A DNA stretch of 64,000 nucleotides, from assembly GCA_944383545.1 (NCBI GenBank), contig CALWPY010000001.1:327899-391898 (forward strand). Direction: 5' to 3'. Of this stretch, positions 34,872 to 43,013 are shown piece after piece. The notes beneath the pieces are model-generated. The model was not told the DNA's origin, did not search any database, and worked only from the letters and a program-made list of their open reading frames with translations. Position numbers and translations under genes: made by a program. Position 1 is the stretch's first letter, and every line of letters starts with the position of its first letter. The stretch is from an uncultured Lachnospiraceae bacterium. Lineage in GTDB: Bacteria > Bacillota > Clostridia > Lachnospirales > Lachnospiraceae.

Positions 34872-35408
34872 ATGCAAGAGACAATCGAAACCATAATGAG
34901 TAAAGTTAATAGGAAGAAGGCCCAGAGCCTCTGTAAGAAGATTCTGAAAAAATGTAGTTTTAAATCAAAAAATGATTTGGCAAATTTGTCTGATTTGGCT
35001 ACATGGTTATACATCTATGAGTATTATGATGAAGCAATTGCGGTGTGTGATTTGCTTTGGAATTTGGAGTTTACAGGAAATTATAGTATCTGATGGTATG
35101 CAGATTATACTGCGTGTTTAAAAGCAAGAATTTTGAGAGAAAAAAATATCACTGATGGTCGAAAAGAATTATTAAAACGGGTAAACGGGCATAGACATCC
35201 GGAACTGTATATTAATGGGGTTGCCTGGTACCGTATTACCGTTAATAAAAACATTCAAAGCGATGACGATTATAGCCCTAATCGAATTAATGACTGATGG
35301 AGAATGGAAAAGCTGGAGCATACAATAATGTATAGAGAGGCTGGCGGTCATCCGATTCCGGATGAAGAGTTTGAGGCAGATATTATTGTGATAAATACCG
35401 TATTTTAG
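34872..35408 (+). pseudogene. Broken gene with two in-frame TGA codons (DUF6707-like)
   Basis: One frame of 178 codons runs from ATG 34872 to TAG 35406, interrupted by TGA at 35091-35093 and at 35295-35297. Both TGA codons are followed directly by TGG. The readable parts (KVNRKKAQSLCKKILKKC, LATWLYIYEYYDEAIAVCDLLW, then ADYTACLKARILREKN, GHRHPELYINGVAWYRI and ADIIVINTVF) form a coherent single protein resembling the tetratricopeptide-like DUF6707 immunity family. TGG-to-TGA change would explain each stop. I treat it as decayed. Confidence 0.65.
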
Positions 35409-35425
35409 CAGGAGGGGATTATATA

Positions 35426-36013
35426 GTGAAAAACATCAGAACATACAAACCGGAGAAATACGCCGGACCAGATTACGAAGAGGTTGAGCCGAACATTTAT
35501 AAGACTCATTATACGATGTCTGAGTCTGAGAATTCTTTATCCTTAAAGGGTATTTCTGATGAAGATAAAGCTGAAATGTTAAGAAACATGAATGGCTGGA
35601 AACAGGGTGAAGGAAACTGTGAAGAAAATTTATATGTCCTGATATATGAAGGTAAAAAATACTATAGAGAAATGGATGAGAATGAGTCTGATTTTGATGT
35701 GATTTATGAAAATATGAATCAGGAATTGCAGGAAGTTTATGTCACATCCATTGTATTTGAGCCGGAGCCTGACTATGGCGAAAACGCTCCATCGGAGGCT
35801 CAAATTTCCCAGTATCCTTTGGAGGATATACTTGACGAGTTTTATTGCGAAGTATTTGATTTTTATGAAAAAGAGAATGAGTCTGATGCAAATAATTCTT
35901 ATGTGGAATTTGCAAGTGATGATATTGAATATATCAGAAAGCTTCTTTCGATTATCGGAAAGCATGTATATAACAAAGAAGATGGAGAGTATATAAAATT
36001 AGTGATTGAGTAG
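35426..36013 (+). CDS. Unknown acidic protein, possible immunity protein
   Basis: A GTG start lies 12 bases after GGAGGGG. The 195-residue protein is strongly acidic (many Glu, Asp and Tyr), with TSIVFEPEPDYGENAPSEAQ and YPLEDILDEFYCEVFDFYE. No family is recognised and no membrane segment or signal is visible. High acidity and the neighbouring small genes fit immunity proteins that bind basic toxins. The next gene begins two bases after its stop. Confidence 0.55.
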   Translation: MKNIRTYKPEKYAGPDYEEVEPNIYKTHYTMSESENSLSLKGISDEDKAEMLRNMNGWKQGEGNCEENLYVLIYEGKKYYREMDENESDFDVIYENMNQELQEVYVTSIVFEPEPDYGENAPSEAQISQYPLEDILDEFYCEVFDFYEKENESDANNSYVEFASDDIEYIRKLLSIIGKHVYNKEDGEYIKLVIE

Positions 36014-36015
36014 AT

Positions 36016-36690
36016 ATGGATAGTGAAGTTATAAATTTATTATATGAAAAAGTTGATATATTTAAATCATGGGCTAAGCAGAATTACCCGGAAAAAACGG
36101 AAGATGATGATAACGGAGAATGGGAAATAGGTGGGCCGCTTGATGATATGGTTGATGCAGTACTTATGGTATTTAAAAATATTAAATGTGACAATGCCAC
36201 AGAAAAGCTGATATCAGATATTTTATATGTTATTGCACGTGATAACGAGTGCGAAATAGTCATATCAGAGCTTCTTAGATATGAGGAGTGGTTTCTGCTT
36301 CTCTGCAGAGAATGTCTGGATTATGAATATACAAATGCCAAGTGGCAGTTTGCTAAATATTTGGCAGACTATTCAAAACTTGAAGGTGACAGCAAAGAAT
36401 TGATTTTCCGATTTGTCGAATCAGATGATGAATATACATCAAGAATGGCATTAAACACATTAGGAAAATTATATCCAGATAAGGCAGAAGAATATGCTGT
36501 CCGATTTTGGGAACGAAACAAATATGAAGAAGGCTCATACGAGCAGGAATATCAGAAGATAATGGTGCTATGGGTGTTGAAGGATATTAATTCACCAAAG
36601 CTGAATCATTATCTGGAACTGGCAGAAAAATCACCATACAAATATTTAAGGGAAAACGCGGATGAAATCCGAGGAATAATAAATTTGTGA
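36016..36690 (+). CDS. HEAT-repeat-like helical protein
   Basis: The 224-residue protein looks like a helical-repeat (HEAT/ARM) protein: paired helices such as ATEKLISDILYVIARDNECEI, WFLLLCRECLDYEYTNAKWQFAKYL, TSRMALNTLGKLYPDKAEEYA and IMVLWVLKDINSPKLNHYLELA. Similar short repeat proteins act as immunity proteins in polymorphic toxin systems. It follows the previous acidic protein by two bases, so both are cotranslated, and is followed after 11 bases by the promoter of attenuator 2. Confidence 0.6.
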   Translation: MDSEVINLLYEKVDIFKSWAKQNYPEKTEDDDNGEWEIGGPLDDMVDAVLMVFKNIKCDNATEKLISDILYVIARDNECEIVISELLRYEEWFLLLCRECLDYEYTNAKWQFAKYLADYSKLEGDSKELIFRFVESDDEYTSRMALNTLGKLYPDKAEEYAVRFWERNKYEEGSYEQEYQKIMVLWVLKDINSPKLNHYLELAEKSPYKYLRENADEIRGIINL

Positions 36691-36701
36691 TAACTTTCTT
36701 A

Positions 36702-36730
36702 TTGACACAATCTCCATTTAATGATAACAT
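36702..36730 (+). promoter_or_regulatory. Promoter of attenuator 2
   Basis: TTGACA (36702-36707) and TAACAT (36725-36730) with 17 bases between. The arrangement relative to the leader peptide start matches promoter 1. Confidence 0.8.
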
Positions 36731-36757
36731 ATTAAAAATTTTAAGGAGAAAGCATAA

Positions 36758-36820
36758 ATGAAACACAACTTACATTCAAGACGAGATATGGACATGGATT
36801 TAAGACGTATCAGACTTTAA
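36758..36820 (+). CDS. Leader peptide 2, aspartate-rich, 20 residues
   Basis: A 20-codon frame follows AAGGAGAA. The product has NLHSRR, then D-M-D-M-D-L, then RRI and ends R-L. It matches leader 1 at 13 of 20 residues. All three tyrosines at alternate positions 10, 12 and 14 of leader 1 are here aspartate (GAT, GAC, GAT). The coordinated swap with conserved flanks suggests the residue in these positions is what the leader senses. The gene downstream is decayed. Confidence 0.8.
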   Translation: MKHNLHSRRDMDMDLRRIRL

Positions 36821-36987
36821 GCTATGCAAAGTTAATGCACAGCTTAAGTCGATAGGTCTTTTGTGTCTGTGCATTAAACGAGAATGTAAGCTGTTTTATG
36901 ATATTATAACTATTATATTACTTCTTGTTATAACCAATCCTTAGGATTAACCGCACCAGACACATAAAATGTCCGGTGCGATTTTTT
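36821..36987 (+). promoter_or_regulatory. Transcription attenuator 2 with terminator
   Basis: AATGCACAG (36834-36842) pairs with CTGTGCATT (36867-36875). GAATGTAAG (36892-36900) pairs perfectly with CTTACATTC within the leader (36769-36777). The terminator is CGCACCAGAC (36952-36961) with GTCCGGTGCG (36971-36980) and a run of six T. GTGTCTGTGC (36862-36871) can alternatively pair with the terminator arm GCACCAGACAC, with one bulge, forming an antiterminator. An extra palindrome AATCC-TTA-GGATT lies at 36936-36948. The set of pairings mirrors attenuator 1. Confidence 0.75.
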
Positions 36988-36996
36988 ATGTTTGGA

Positions 36997-37251
36997 AGGA
37001 GGAATTCATATAATATTAGAAGAATTTGACGAATCAAAAACGGCAGTGATTAATCCATGGGATATAGTTAAGCCTGTAGATGAGATTCCGGAGGTTTTGG
37101 TAGGGTGTTATGCCCACACTACATTTGAAAGAATGGTTGACTTACTTGGTGCTGTTAAAATTGCTGAATCAAGCTCCGCAAATGGAATAAGGAAAAGGAC
37201 AAAGTTTCAATAATTGCTTTGGAATTAGCAAGGCAAATATCAGACGCATGA
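36997..37251 (+). pseudogene. Nucleoside phosphorylase remnant
   Basis: Just after the attenuator and a GGAGGA site, LEEFDESKTAVINPWDIV, then VLVGCYAHTTFERMVDLLGA and IAESSSANG, resemble the N-terminus of the nucleoside phosphorylases of Clostridia. After about 60 residues the match ends; another frame supplies DKVSIIALELARQISDA and a stop at 37251, which could be the original C-terminus after an internal deletion. No ATG start exists at the expected place. The gene is therefore non-functional. Confidence 0.55.
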
Positions 37252-37368
37252 CAATTATAATTTCAAAGAAAAACAGTTTATTATTACGGAATAAATTGCT
37301 TTAATAGATTTGGCTTAAAAATATCTTTAAACGGAATGAAACAGAAACGTAAGAAGGGGAGGAGCAGA

Positions 37369-38028
37369 GTGAAGAAAAAAGTTGCAATTACTATTTTGGT
37401 ATGTGTAAGTATCATTATTTGTTCTTTTATTTATATTCTTACCCGCTACCAGAATACTTCTTCAGAACGCTTACCGGACAGGTATGATGAAGATATTATT
37501 CAGGTGCAAAGTAAGGTGGATAAAGATAACGACGGTATTGATGATCAGACGGATATTTTACAGGGAGCACTGGAGTATATTGATTCTCATCCCAAATATA
37601 AGAGTAAATATTATCAGACGGGATATCCTGATGATGAATACGGAGTGTGTACAGACGTAGTGGCATATGCTCTGAAAAATGCCGGATATGATTTAAGAAC
37701 TTTAGTAGATGAAGACATTGAAAATAATCCGGATGACTATAATATTGACAATCCTGATAAAAATATTGATTTCAGGCGGGTGAGAAATCTAAAGATTTAT
37801 TTTTCCCATACTGCTATAAGTCTTACTACTGATATTGATGAAATAGAAGAATGGCAGGGTGGGGATATTGTGATATTCAAAAACCATATAGGTATTGTTT
37901 CTGAGCGCAGAAATGAAAATGGTGTTCCGTATGTAATACATCATAATAGTCCATGGCAAAAAACATATGAACAGGATATTCTTGAAAAAAGAGAAGATAT
38001 TGAAGGACATTATAGAGTTACAGAGTAA
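37369..38028 (+). CDS. DUF1287-family exported protein
   Basis: The N-terminus has a basic stretch and one membrane helix (AITILVCVSIIICSFIYIL). The rest is a DUF1287 domain with an NlpC/P60-like papain fold: the cysteine in YGVCTDVVAYALKNAGYD, RRVRNLKIYFSH, the histidine in IVIFKNHIGIVSER and HHNSPWQ. Activity is probably hydrolytic on cell-wall or amide substrates, unproven. GTG 37369 follows GGGGAGGAG closely; an upstream in-frame ATG at 37336 has no ribosome site. It stands alone between the attenuator region and an XRE regulator. Confidence 0.82.
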   Translation: MKKKVAITILVCVSIIICSFIYILTRYQNTSSERLPDRYDEDIIQVQSKVDKDNDGIDDQTDILQGALEYIDSHPKYKSKYYQTGYPDDEYGVCTDVVAYALKNAGYDLRTLVDEDIENNPDDYNIDNPDKNIDFRRVRNLKIYFSHTAISLTTDIDEIEEWQGGDIVIFKNHIGIVSERRNENGVPYVIHHNSPWQKTYEQDILEKREDIEGHYRVTE

Positions 38029-38147
38029 ATGATTGATTTAAAAACCACCATTGCAACGCTTCGTTGCGCTGTTTCCTGCCAGTGTTGCTGGATAAATGAA
38101 TGTTTGTCTGCTATTATTTTATCAAAACCTGATAGGAGGAATACAGT

Positions 38148-38933
38148 ATGACACTTGGGGAGAAAATACAAAAGCTGAGAAAACAGAAAGGGCTTTCACA
38201 AGAAGCACTTGCCGAAAAAGTAACTGTCACAAGACAGACTATTTCAAAATGGGAATTAGACCAATCCAAACCTGATTTGGATTTTATAGTTCAACTAAGT
38301 AATATTTTTAATGTTTCCTCGGATTATTTAATTAAAGATGAGCTTACTGAGCCGGATGAAATACCGTTCAAAAAGAAAACCTATCATTTGTCAGAAAAAA
38401 CTAAACGCTTACTTTTGATAATCGTATCTGTAACGGAATTGATTGCCGTTTTTGTATGTCTGATTTGCGACTACTTTACTGCGGAAAAATTATCATGGTC
38501 GTTAATTGCTTCTCTGTCAATATTTGCTGCGTGGCTTATTACACTTCCTGCTTTTTGCAGTACAAAAATTATTCTGAAAACTTTGTTGGTGTTAAGTATT
38601 ATTCCGATTCCCTACTTATCAATACTGGCATGGATTTTAAAAGAAAAGGTTGTTTGTACACTGGGTATATGTATTTCGCTTGTTTCGATTGCTGCTGTTT
38701 GGATTATATATGGAATTTTTCGTAAATATCATAAGCGTTTGTGGCGCGCCTTTGGTTTTTCCTTATTGGTTGTGATACCCGTTTCGATTGCAATTACACA
38801 TATTTCGAAATATTTCATATCGCAAAATCAGTCAGACTTTACATCTGATATTTTTAACAGTGCTATTACCCTTATATTGTCTCTTGTTTGTTTTGGAATT
38901 GATTATTTGCTTTGTCAAAGAAAGGATGAATAA
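38148..38933 (+). CDS. XRE regulator with membrane C-terminus
   Basis: The N-terminal helix-turn-helix is LSQEALAEKVTVTRQTISKWE with the standard SKPDLDFIVQLSNIFNVSSDYLI tail. A linker leads to about six hydrophobic segments from residue 85 to the end. Membrane-tethered XRE regulators of this kind are common in Lachnospiraceae and may sense membrane signals. A GATAGGAGG site lies before the ATG. A GCAACG/CGTTGC hairpin is upstream at 38053-38067. The alpha/beta hydrolase gene follows after six bases. Confidence 0.88.
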   Translation: MTLGEKIQKLRKQKGLSQEALAEKVTVTRQTISKWELDQSKPDLDFIVQLSNIFNVSSDYLIKDELTEPDEIPFKKKTYHLSEKTKRLLLIIVSVTELIAVFVCLICDYFTAEKLSWSLIASLSIFAAWLITLPAFCSTKIILKTLLVLSIIPIPYLSILAWILKEKVVCTLGICISLVSIAAVWIIYGIFRKYHKRLWRAFGFSLLVVIPVSIAITHISKYFISQNQSDFTSDIFNSAITLILSLVCFGIDYLLCQRKDE

Positions 38934-38939
38934 TAAAAA

Positions 38940-39569
38940 ATGAAAACAATATTTTTACACGGATTAGGGCAGACGGCACATGATTGGAAAGAGGTAATTG
39001 AACGGACTTCATTATATGATGCAGATTGTCCAGAACTTTTTTCATTATCCGAAGGGGAAGTTACTTATTCTCACATATTGGAAGGATTGGAAAAGCGGTA
39101 TGCAGATACGCCTGAGCCGTTATTTATATGCGGACTTTCTTTGGGAGCAATTCTTGCACTGGATTATACAATTCGTCATAATGATAAAGTTGCTTCATTG
39201 ATATTAATTGGGGTACAGTATAAAGTTCCCAGTCTGCTTATTGATTTTCAAAATCTTTTATTTCGCTGTATGCCGAGTAAAACATTTGAAAATATGGGTA
39301 TATCAAAAAAGGACATGATTAAACTGTCACATTCCATGCGTTCACTGGATTTTAGTGATAAATTGAAAGATGTTACCTGCCCAGTTGTTATTTTATGTGG
39401 CGAAAAGGATAATGCAAATATAAAAGCATCAAAAATGTTAAAAGAACTATTACCTCAAGCAGAGCTTCATATAATTCCCGAAGCTGGACATGAGATAAAT
39501 AAATGTGCGCCTGATGCCATTGCAGGTATAGTGAATACCCATCATCAACCCTATAATATCCGCCGATGA
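38940..39569 (+). CDS. Alpha/beta hydrolase, C-terminus rearranged
   Basis: This is a small alpha/beta hydrolase: HGLGQTAHDW oxyanion region, nucleophile elbow CGLSLGAIL, the acid in ILCGEKDNANIK and histidine in PEAGHEINK. After APDAIAGIVN the sequence (THHQPYNIRR) is not family-like and overlaps, in another frame, the remains of a GNAT gene, so the last residues appear to be a deletion junction. The catalytic triad is complete, so it may still be active. No clear ribosome site precedes the ATG; it may be coupled to the regulator. Confidence 0.82.
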   Translation: MKTIFLHGLGQTAHDWKEVIERTSLYDADCPELFSLSEGEVTYSHILEGLEKRYADTPEPLFICGLSLGAILALDYTIRHNDKVASLILIGVQYKVPSLLIDFQNLLFRCMPSKTFENMGISKKDMIKLSHSMRSLDFSDKLKDVTCPVVILCGEKDNANIKASKMLKELLPQAELHIIPEAGHEINKCAPDAIAGIVNTHHQPYNIRR

Positions 39570-39900
39570 TTTCGGCATACATAAAGGCGATAATTGTCTG
39601 GTTGCTGAAATTAGCGGCAGGGTGGTTGGTGCAGTGTGGACAAGGATAATGGATGATTACGGACATGTGGATAATGATACTCCGTCCTTCGCTATCTCAT
39701 TATATCGGGAATATCGCGGTCAGGGAATTGGTACACAGCTTATGTTAAAGATATTGGAGTTTCTGAAAGAACAGGGGTATAAAAAAGCATCTTTGGCAGT
39801 ACAAAAGACAAATTATGCTGTTAAAATGTATGAGAAGTTAGGCTTCAGGACAGTGGATGAAAATACGGAAGAATATATTATGATATGTGATTTGAATTGA
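39535..39900 (+). pseudogene. GNAT acetyltransferase lacking its N-terminus
   Basis: From 39535 a frame is open without an ATG start; it reads through DDFGIHKGDNCLVAEISGRVVGAVW, SLYREYRGQGIGTQLMLKIL, the acetyl-CoA loop, and MYEKLGFRTVDE. The first GTG is at 39622, giving 92 residues, compared with about 140-160 in complete proteins. The missing 5' part was probably deleted at the junction with the hydrolase gene. The 3' part may still be translated from GTG 39622. Confidence 0.7.
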
Positions 39901-39908
39901 GGTGTCAA

Positions 39909-40757
39909 ATGGTTTTAAAAATAGCATTACTTCAGTTGCTTCCGGGAAGTGACTTGGAAGAACAATTTCAAATAGGTAAAAGCGCATGTGAAAAGGCAAA
40001 GGAAATGGGAGCGGATATTGCCCTTTTTCCTGAAATGTGGAGCAGTGGTTATTCGATTCCGCAGGACAAGGATTTGCTTAGTAAATTGGAGGTTTCTGCA
40101 GATGGCGATTTTGTTCAGGGATTCAGAAAACCGGCGGAAGAACTGCAAATGGCAATCGGAATTACATTTCTTGAGAAGCACGTACCGAAGCCTTTAAATT
40201 CCATGATGCTTTTTGACAGAAACGGAAAAATCAGGCTTCATTACTCCAAGGTACATACTTGTGATTTTGACGCCGAAAAAATGCTTTCATCAGGTGATGA
40301 CTTTTATGTATGCGATTTGGATATTGGCAGAGGCGTTGTAAAGATTGGATGTATGATTTGCTTTGACAGAGAGTTTCCTGAAAGTGCAAGGATTCTGATG
40401 TTAAAGGGAGCAGAGGTGATTCTTGCACCAAATGCCTGTCCAATGGAAATCAACCGCTTATCTGCGCTTCGTACCCGTGCATACGAAAATATGCTTGCAA
40501 TCGCAACCTGTAACTATCCTAAGGGTAAGATAGACTGCAACGGTCATTCCACGGTATTTGACGGAGTTGCATGGTTTCGGGATGAGCCGGGAGTGAGGGA
40601 TATGTGCATTTTTGAAGCGCCGGAAGAAGAAGGCATTTATTTGGCAGAGATTGATATAGATATGCTTCGTGAATACAGAAAGGATGAGGTTATGGGTAAT
40701 GCCTATCGTCATCCTGAGAAATACGGAGAACTGATTTTAAGTGAAAGAAGGTTTTAA
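39909..40757 (+). CDS. Carbon-nitrogen hydrolase (nitrilase superfamily)
   Basis: The 282-residue protein has the Glu-Lys-Cys triad of this superfamily: E in LFPEMWSSGYS, K in LHYSKVHTCDFDAE, and C in GCMICFDREFPESAR. It would hydrolyse an amide or nitrile; omega-amidase and carbamoylputrescine-type members look similar. ATG 39909 follows GAGGTG; the frame before it overlaps the previous gene. It is first in a run with three GNAT genes, separated by a few bases to about 90 bases. Confidence 0.88.
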   Translation: MVLKIALLQLLPGSDLEEQFQIGKSACEKAKEMGADIALFPEMWSSGYSIPQDKDLLSKLEVSADGDFVQGFRKPAEELQMAIGITFLEKHVPKPLNSMMLFDRNGKIRLHYSKVHTCDFDAEKMLSSGDDFYVCDLDIGRGVVKIGCMICFDREFPESARILMLKGAEVILAPNACPMEINRLSALRTRAYENMLAIATCNYPKGKIDCNGHSTVFDGVAWFRDEPGVRDMCIFEAPEEEGIYLAEIDIDMLREYRKDEVMGNAYRHPEKYGELILSERRF

Positions 40758-40760
40758 TAT

Positions 40761-41312
40761 ATGAATTTAGAAACAAAAAGACTGATTCTGCGTCCTTGGA
40801 AGGATTCAGATGTTGAGAGTTTATACAAATATGCAAGTAACCCTGATGTGGGTCCTATTGCAGGCTGGCCTGCTCATAAGAGTATAGAGGAAAGCCGTGA
40901 TATCATAAAGAATGTATTGAACGGACGGGAATGCTATGCCATTTGTATGAAACCGGACAACGAAGCCATAGGCTGTATTGAATTAAAACTGAATAGCTCT
41001 ACCTACCTGACAGAGCGTGATGGTGAATGTGAGCTTGGATACTGGTTGGGTAAACCATTCTGGGGTAATGGTTTCATGCCGGAAGCTGCAACAGAATTGC
41101 TCCGTCATGGTTTTGAGGACTTGGGAATGAGCAAAATCTGGTGTGGATACTATGATGGAAATGATAAATCAAAGCGTGTCCAGGAGAAATTAGGCTTTAA
41201 ATATGAGTGGACAACAGAAAATGAGGACGTGCCTCTTTTAAATGAAACACGGACCGAACATGTAAACAGCATAACGAAAGAAGAATGGCTTGAGAAAATG
41301 CAGAACAGGTGA
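40761..41312 (+). CDS. GNAT acetyltransferase, RimJ/RimL type
   Basis: This 183-residue protein begins NLETKRLILRPWKDSDVESLYKYA, the typical RimJ/RimL-like start, with GYWLGKPFWGNGFMPEAATELL as acetyl-CoA region and KRVQEKLGFKYE near the end. It would acetylate an amine, from peptide N-termini to small molecules. It begins four bases after the nitrilase stop, so both are likely cotranscribed. Confidence 0.9.
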   Translation: MNLETKRLILRPWKDSDVESLYKYASNPDVGPIAGWPAHKSIEESRDIIKNVLNGRECYAICMKPDNEAIGCIELKLNSSTYLTERDGECELGYWLGKPFWGNGFMPEAATELLRHGFEDLGMSKIWCGYYDGNDKSKRVQEKLGFKYEWTTENEDVPLLNETRTEHVNSITKEEWLEKMQNR

Positions 41313-41339
41313 AATTATAATGAAAGTGAATGAAAGATT

Positions 41340-42107
41340 ATGACAAATAAAGATATTCTGAAAATTGCAATGGAGCAGTCAGCATTGGATATTAACTGTA
41401 AAGAATCAGATTTTCTTTGCAATGAAAATGTTATTGTCAGCTCCTGTTTGAGTGAATCGGCAAAAGAGTATTATAAAGAGCCGATTGCCTGTCACATGAT
41501 TTCTTATGGTAATAACATTGTTGCTTCAGTAAAGGACGAGTACAAAGCGATTATAGAGGAATATATCGGCAGATTTGAGTTTTATCACTGCTTTGAAACA
41601 CCTGACATATACTGGTTGAATGAAAGACTTTCAGATGCAGGACAGAAGGTATGCTTTATGTCGGAATATTATCTACCGGATGTGGATAAGTTGCATGCCA
41701 TGTCATGTGATTATGAACTTAAAATATTAGAACGGCCCGATTTTATAAATTTGTATCAGCCTGAATGGAGCAATGCCTTGTGTGAAGAAAGAAAGGAACT
41801 GGATGTGCTGGGCGTCGGGGCATATGACCAAGGCAGATTAATCGGACTTGCAGGATGTTCAGCCGACTGTGATAAAATGTGGCAGATTGGCGTGGATGTG
41901 CTCCCTGAATATAGAAGAAAAGGAATAGCTGCGGCGCTGACAAGCACTTTGGCAGTCGAGATATTAAAGAGAGGTAAAGTGCCGTTTTATTGTTCGGCAT
42001 GGTCCAATATCAGGTCCGTGAGAAATGCAATTAAAAGCGGTTTCATTCCTGCGTGGGTGGAAATAACAGTAAAGCCTGCGGAGGAGGTTGATGCAATGAA
42101 CAGGTAA
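41340..42107 (+). CDS. GNAT acetyltransferase with long N-terminal domain
   Basis: The protein has 255 residues. The N-terminal 120 residues (FLCNENVIVSSCLSESAKEYY...) are not clearly a GNAT fold but recur in proteins annotated this way in Clostridia. The C-terminal part has LGVGAYDQGRLIGLAGCSADC and the acetyl-CoA loop VLPEYRRKGIAAALTSTLAVE, followed by SVRNAIKSGFIPAW. Substrate unknown. It starts 28 bases after the previous GNAT gene with a weak ribosome site (GAAAG). Confidence 0.83.
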   Translation: MTNKDILKIAMEQSALDINCKESDFLCNENVIVSSCLSESAKEYYKEPIACHMISYGNNIVASVKDEYKAIIEEYIGRFEFYHCFETPDIYWLNERLSDAGQKVCFMSEYYLPDVDKLHAMSCDYELKILERPDFINLYQPEWSNALCEERKELDVLGVGAYDQGRLIGLAGCSADCDKMWQIGVDVLPEYRRKGIAAALTSTLAVEILKRGKVPFYCSAWSNIRSVRNAIKSGFIPAWVEITVKPAEEVDAMNR

Positions 42108-42196
42108 AGTAGTCATATTTAAAAGTTGCTATCTGCGGATAGTTTGCGATATGAAAGATAAAGCTATAGAATATTTAGATGAAAAGAGAGGAAAGA

Positions 42197-42652
42197 ATGG
42201 AATACATAAAGTCTACCAGAGAAAATTTAGATTGTATTTTTGACATTGTACAGAATACGGTTAATACAATTTATCCGAAATACTATCCGAAAGAGGTTGT
42301 AGATTTTTTCTGTAAACATCACAGCAGAGATAATATTGCCAAAGACATAGAAAAAGGAAATGTAGGTGTTTTGGTGGTTGATAATCAAATCGTTGGGACA
42401 GGAAGTCATGAAGATAATCATATTACCAGAGTCTATGTTTTACCGGAATTTCAGGGGAAAGGGTATGGGAGCTATATAATGCAATGCCTGGAGGATGAGA
42501 TTTCAGTAAAGTATCATACGGTGCTTTTAGATGCTTCTCTGCCTGCAGTTCATATGTATGAGCAGAGAGGATATCGTACAATTAAACATGAAAAATATCC
42601 TGTGGAAAATGGTGTGGTTTTGGTTTACGAAGTTATGGAAAAGGAATTATAA
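42197..42652 (+). CDS. GNAT acetyltransferase
   Basis: A compact single-domain GNAT of 151 residues: EYIKSTRENLDCIFDIVQNTV at the start, RVYVLPEFQGKGYGSYIMQCL as acetyl-CoA loop, and PAVHMYEQRGYRTIKHE. ATG 42197 is preceded by AGAGAGGAAAG; an earlier in-frame ATG at 42179 overlaps the site. It is the last of the acetyltransferase run. Confidence 0.88.
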   Translation: MEYIKSTRENLDCIFDIVQNTVNTIYPKYYPKEVVDFFCKHHSRDNIAKDIEKGNVGVLVVDNQIVGTGSHEDNHITRVYVLPEFQGKGYGSYIMQCLEDEISVKYHTVLLDASLPAVHMYEQRGYRTIKHEKYPVENGVVLVYEVMEKEL

Positions 42653-42987
42653 AAATGAGATGGATGTGTGTTTTGGTTAAATAGTTTGAAGGAGGATTAA
42701 TATAGGAATTAGGAAAACAAGAAAAAATTGATTTTTGCTTATTTAGAAGATGAAGATTCAGAATATAAATTGTGTAGGGAAATGTTATGATTGTTGGAGT
42801 TGTGAAGAAAGTCATTGATAGGATAAGAACAACTATGTTTTAAAAATAAATCGTTGAAATTAACAGAAAAATGTTGTATTATAATTAATAGATAATTTAG
42901 GTTATTAGTTTGAATTAAAATATGTGAAGGATAATACCTTATTATCCTTCATAGGAACTCAAATGTAATATTTAATTATTAATAAAG
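42653..42987. other. Non-coding stretch with gene remnant and hairpin
   Basis: After a good AAGGAGG at 42690 no start codon follows; a frame without start, reading KKLIFAYLEDEDSEYKLCREML (about 42716-42790), looks like the remnant of a small protein. A perfect hairpin GAAGGATAAT/ATTATCCTTC lies at 42926-42950, without a T tract. The rest is AT-rich with nothing else seen. Confidence 0.4.
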
Positions 42988-43013
42988 TCCCAATTCGACT
43001 TTGTGTTCCCGCC

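Noticed and set aside
35091-35297. Selenocysteine or reassigned TGA codons
   Set aside because: Other genes in the window end in TGA normally, no SECIS-like hairpin follows the codons, and the gene is among decaying genes.
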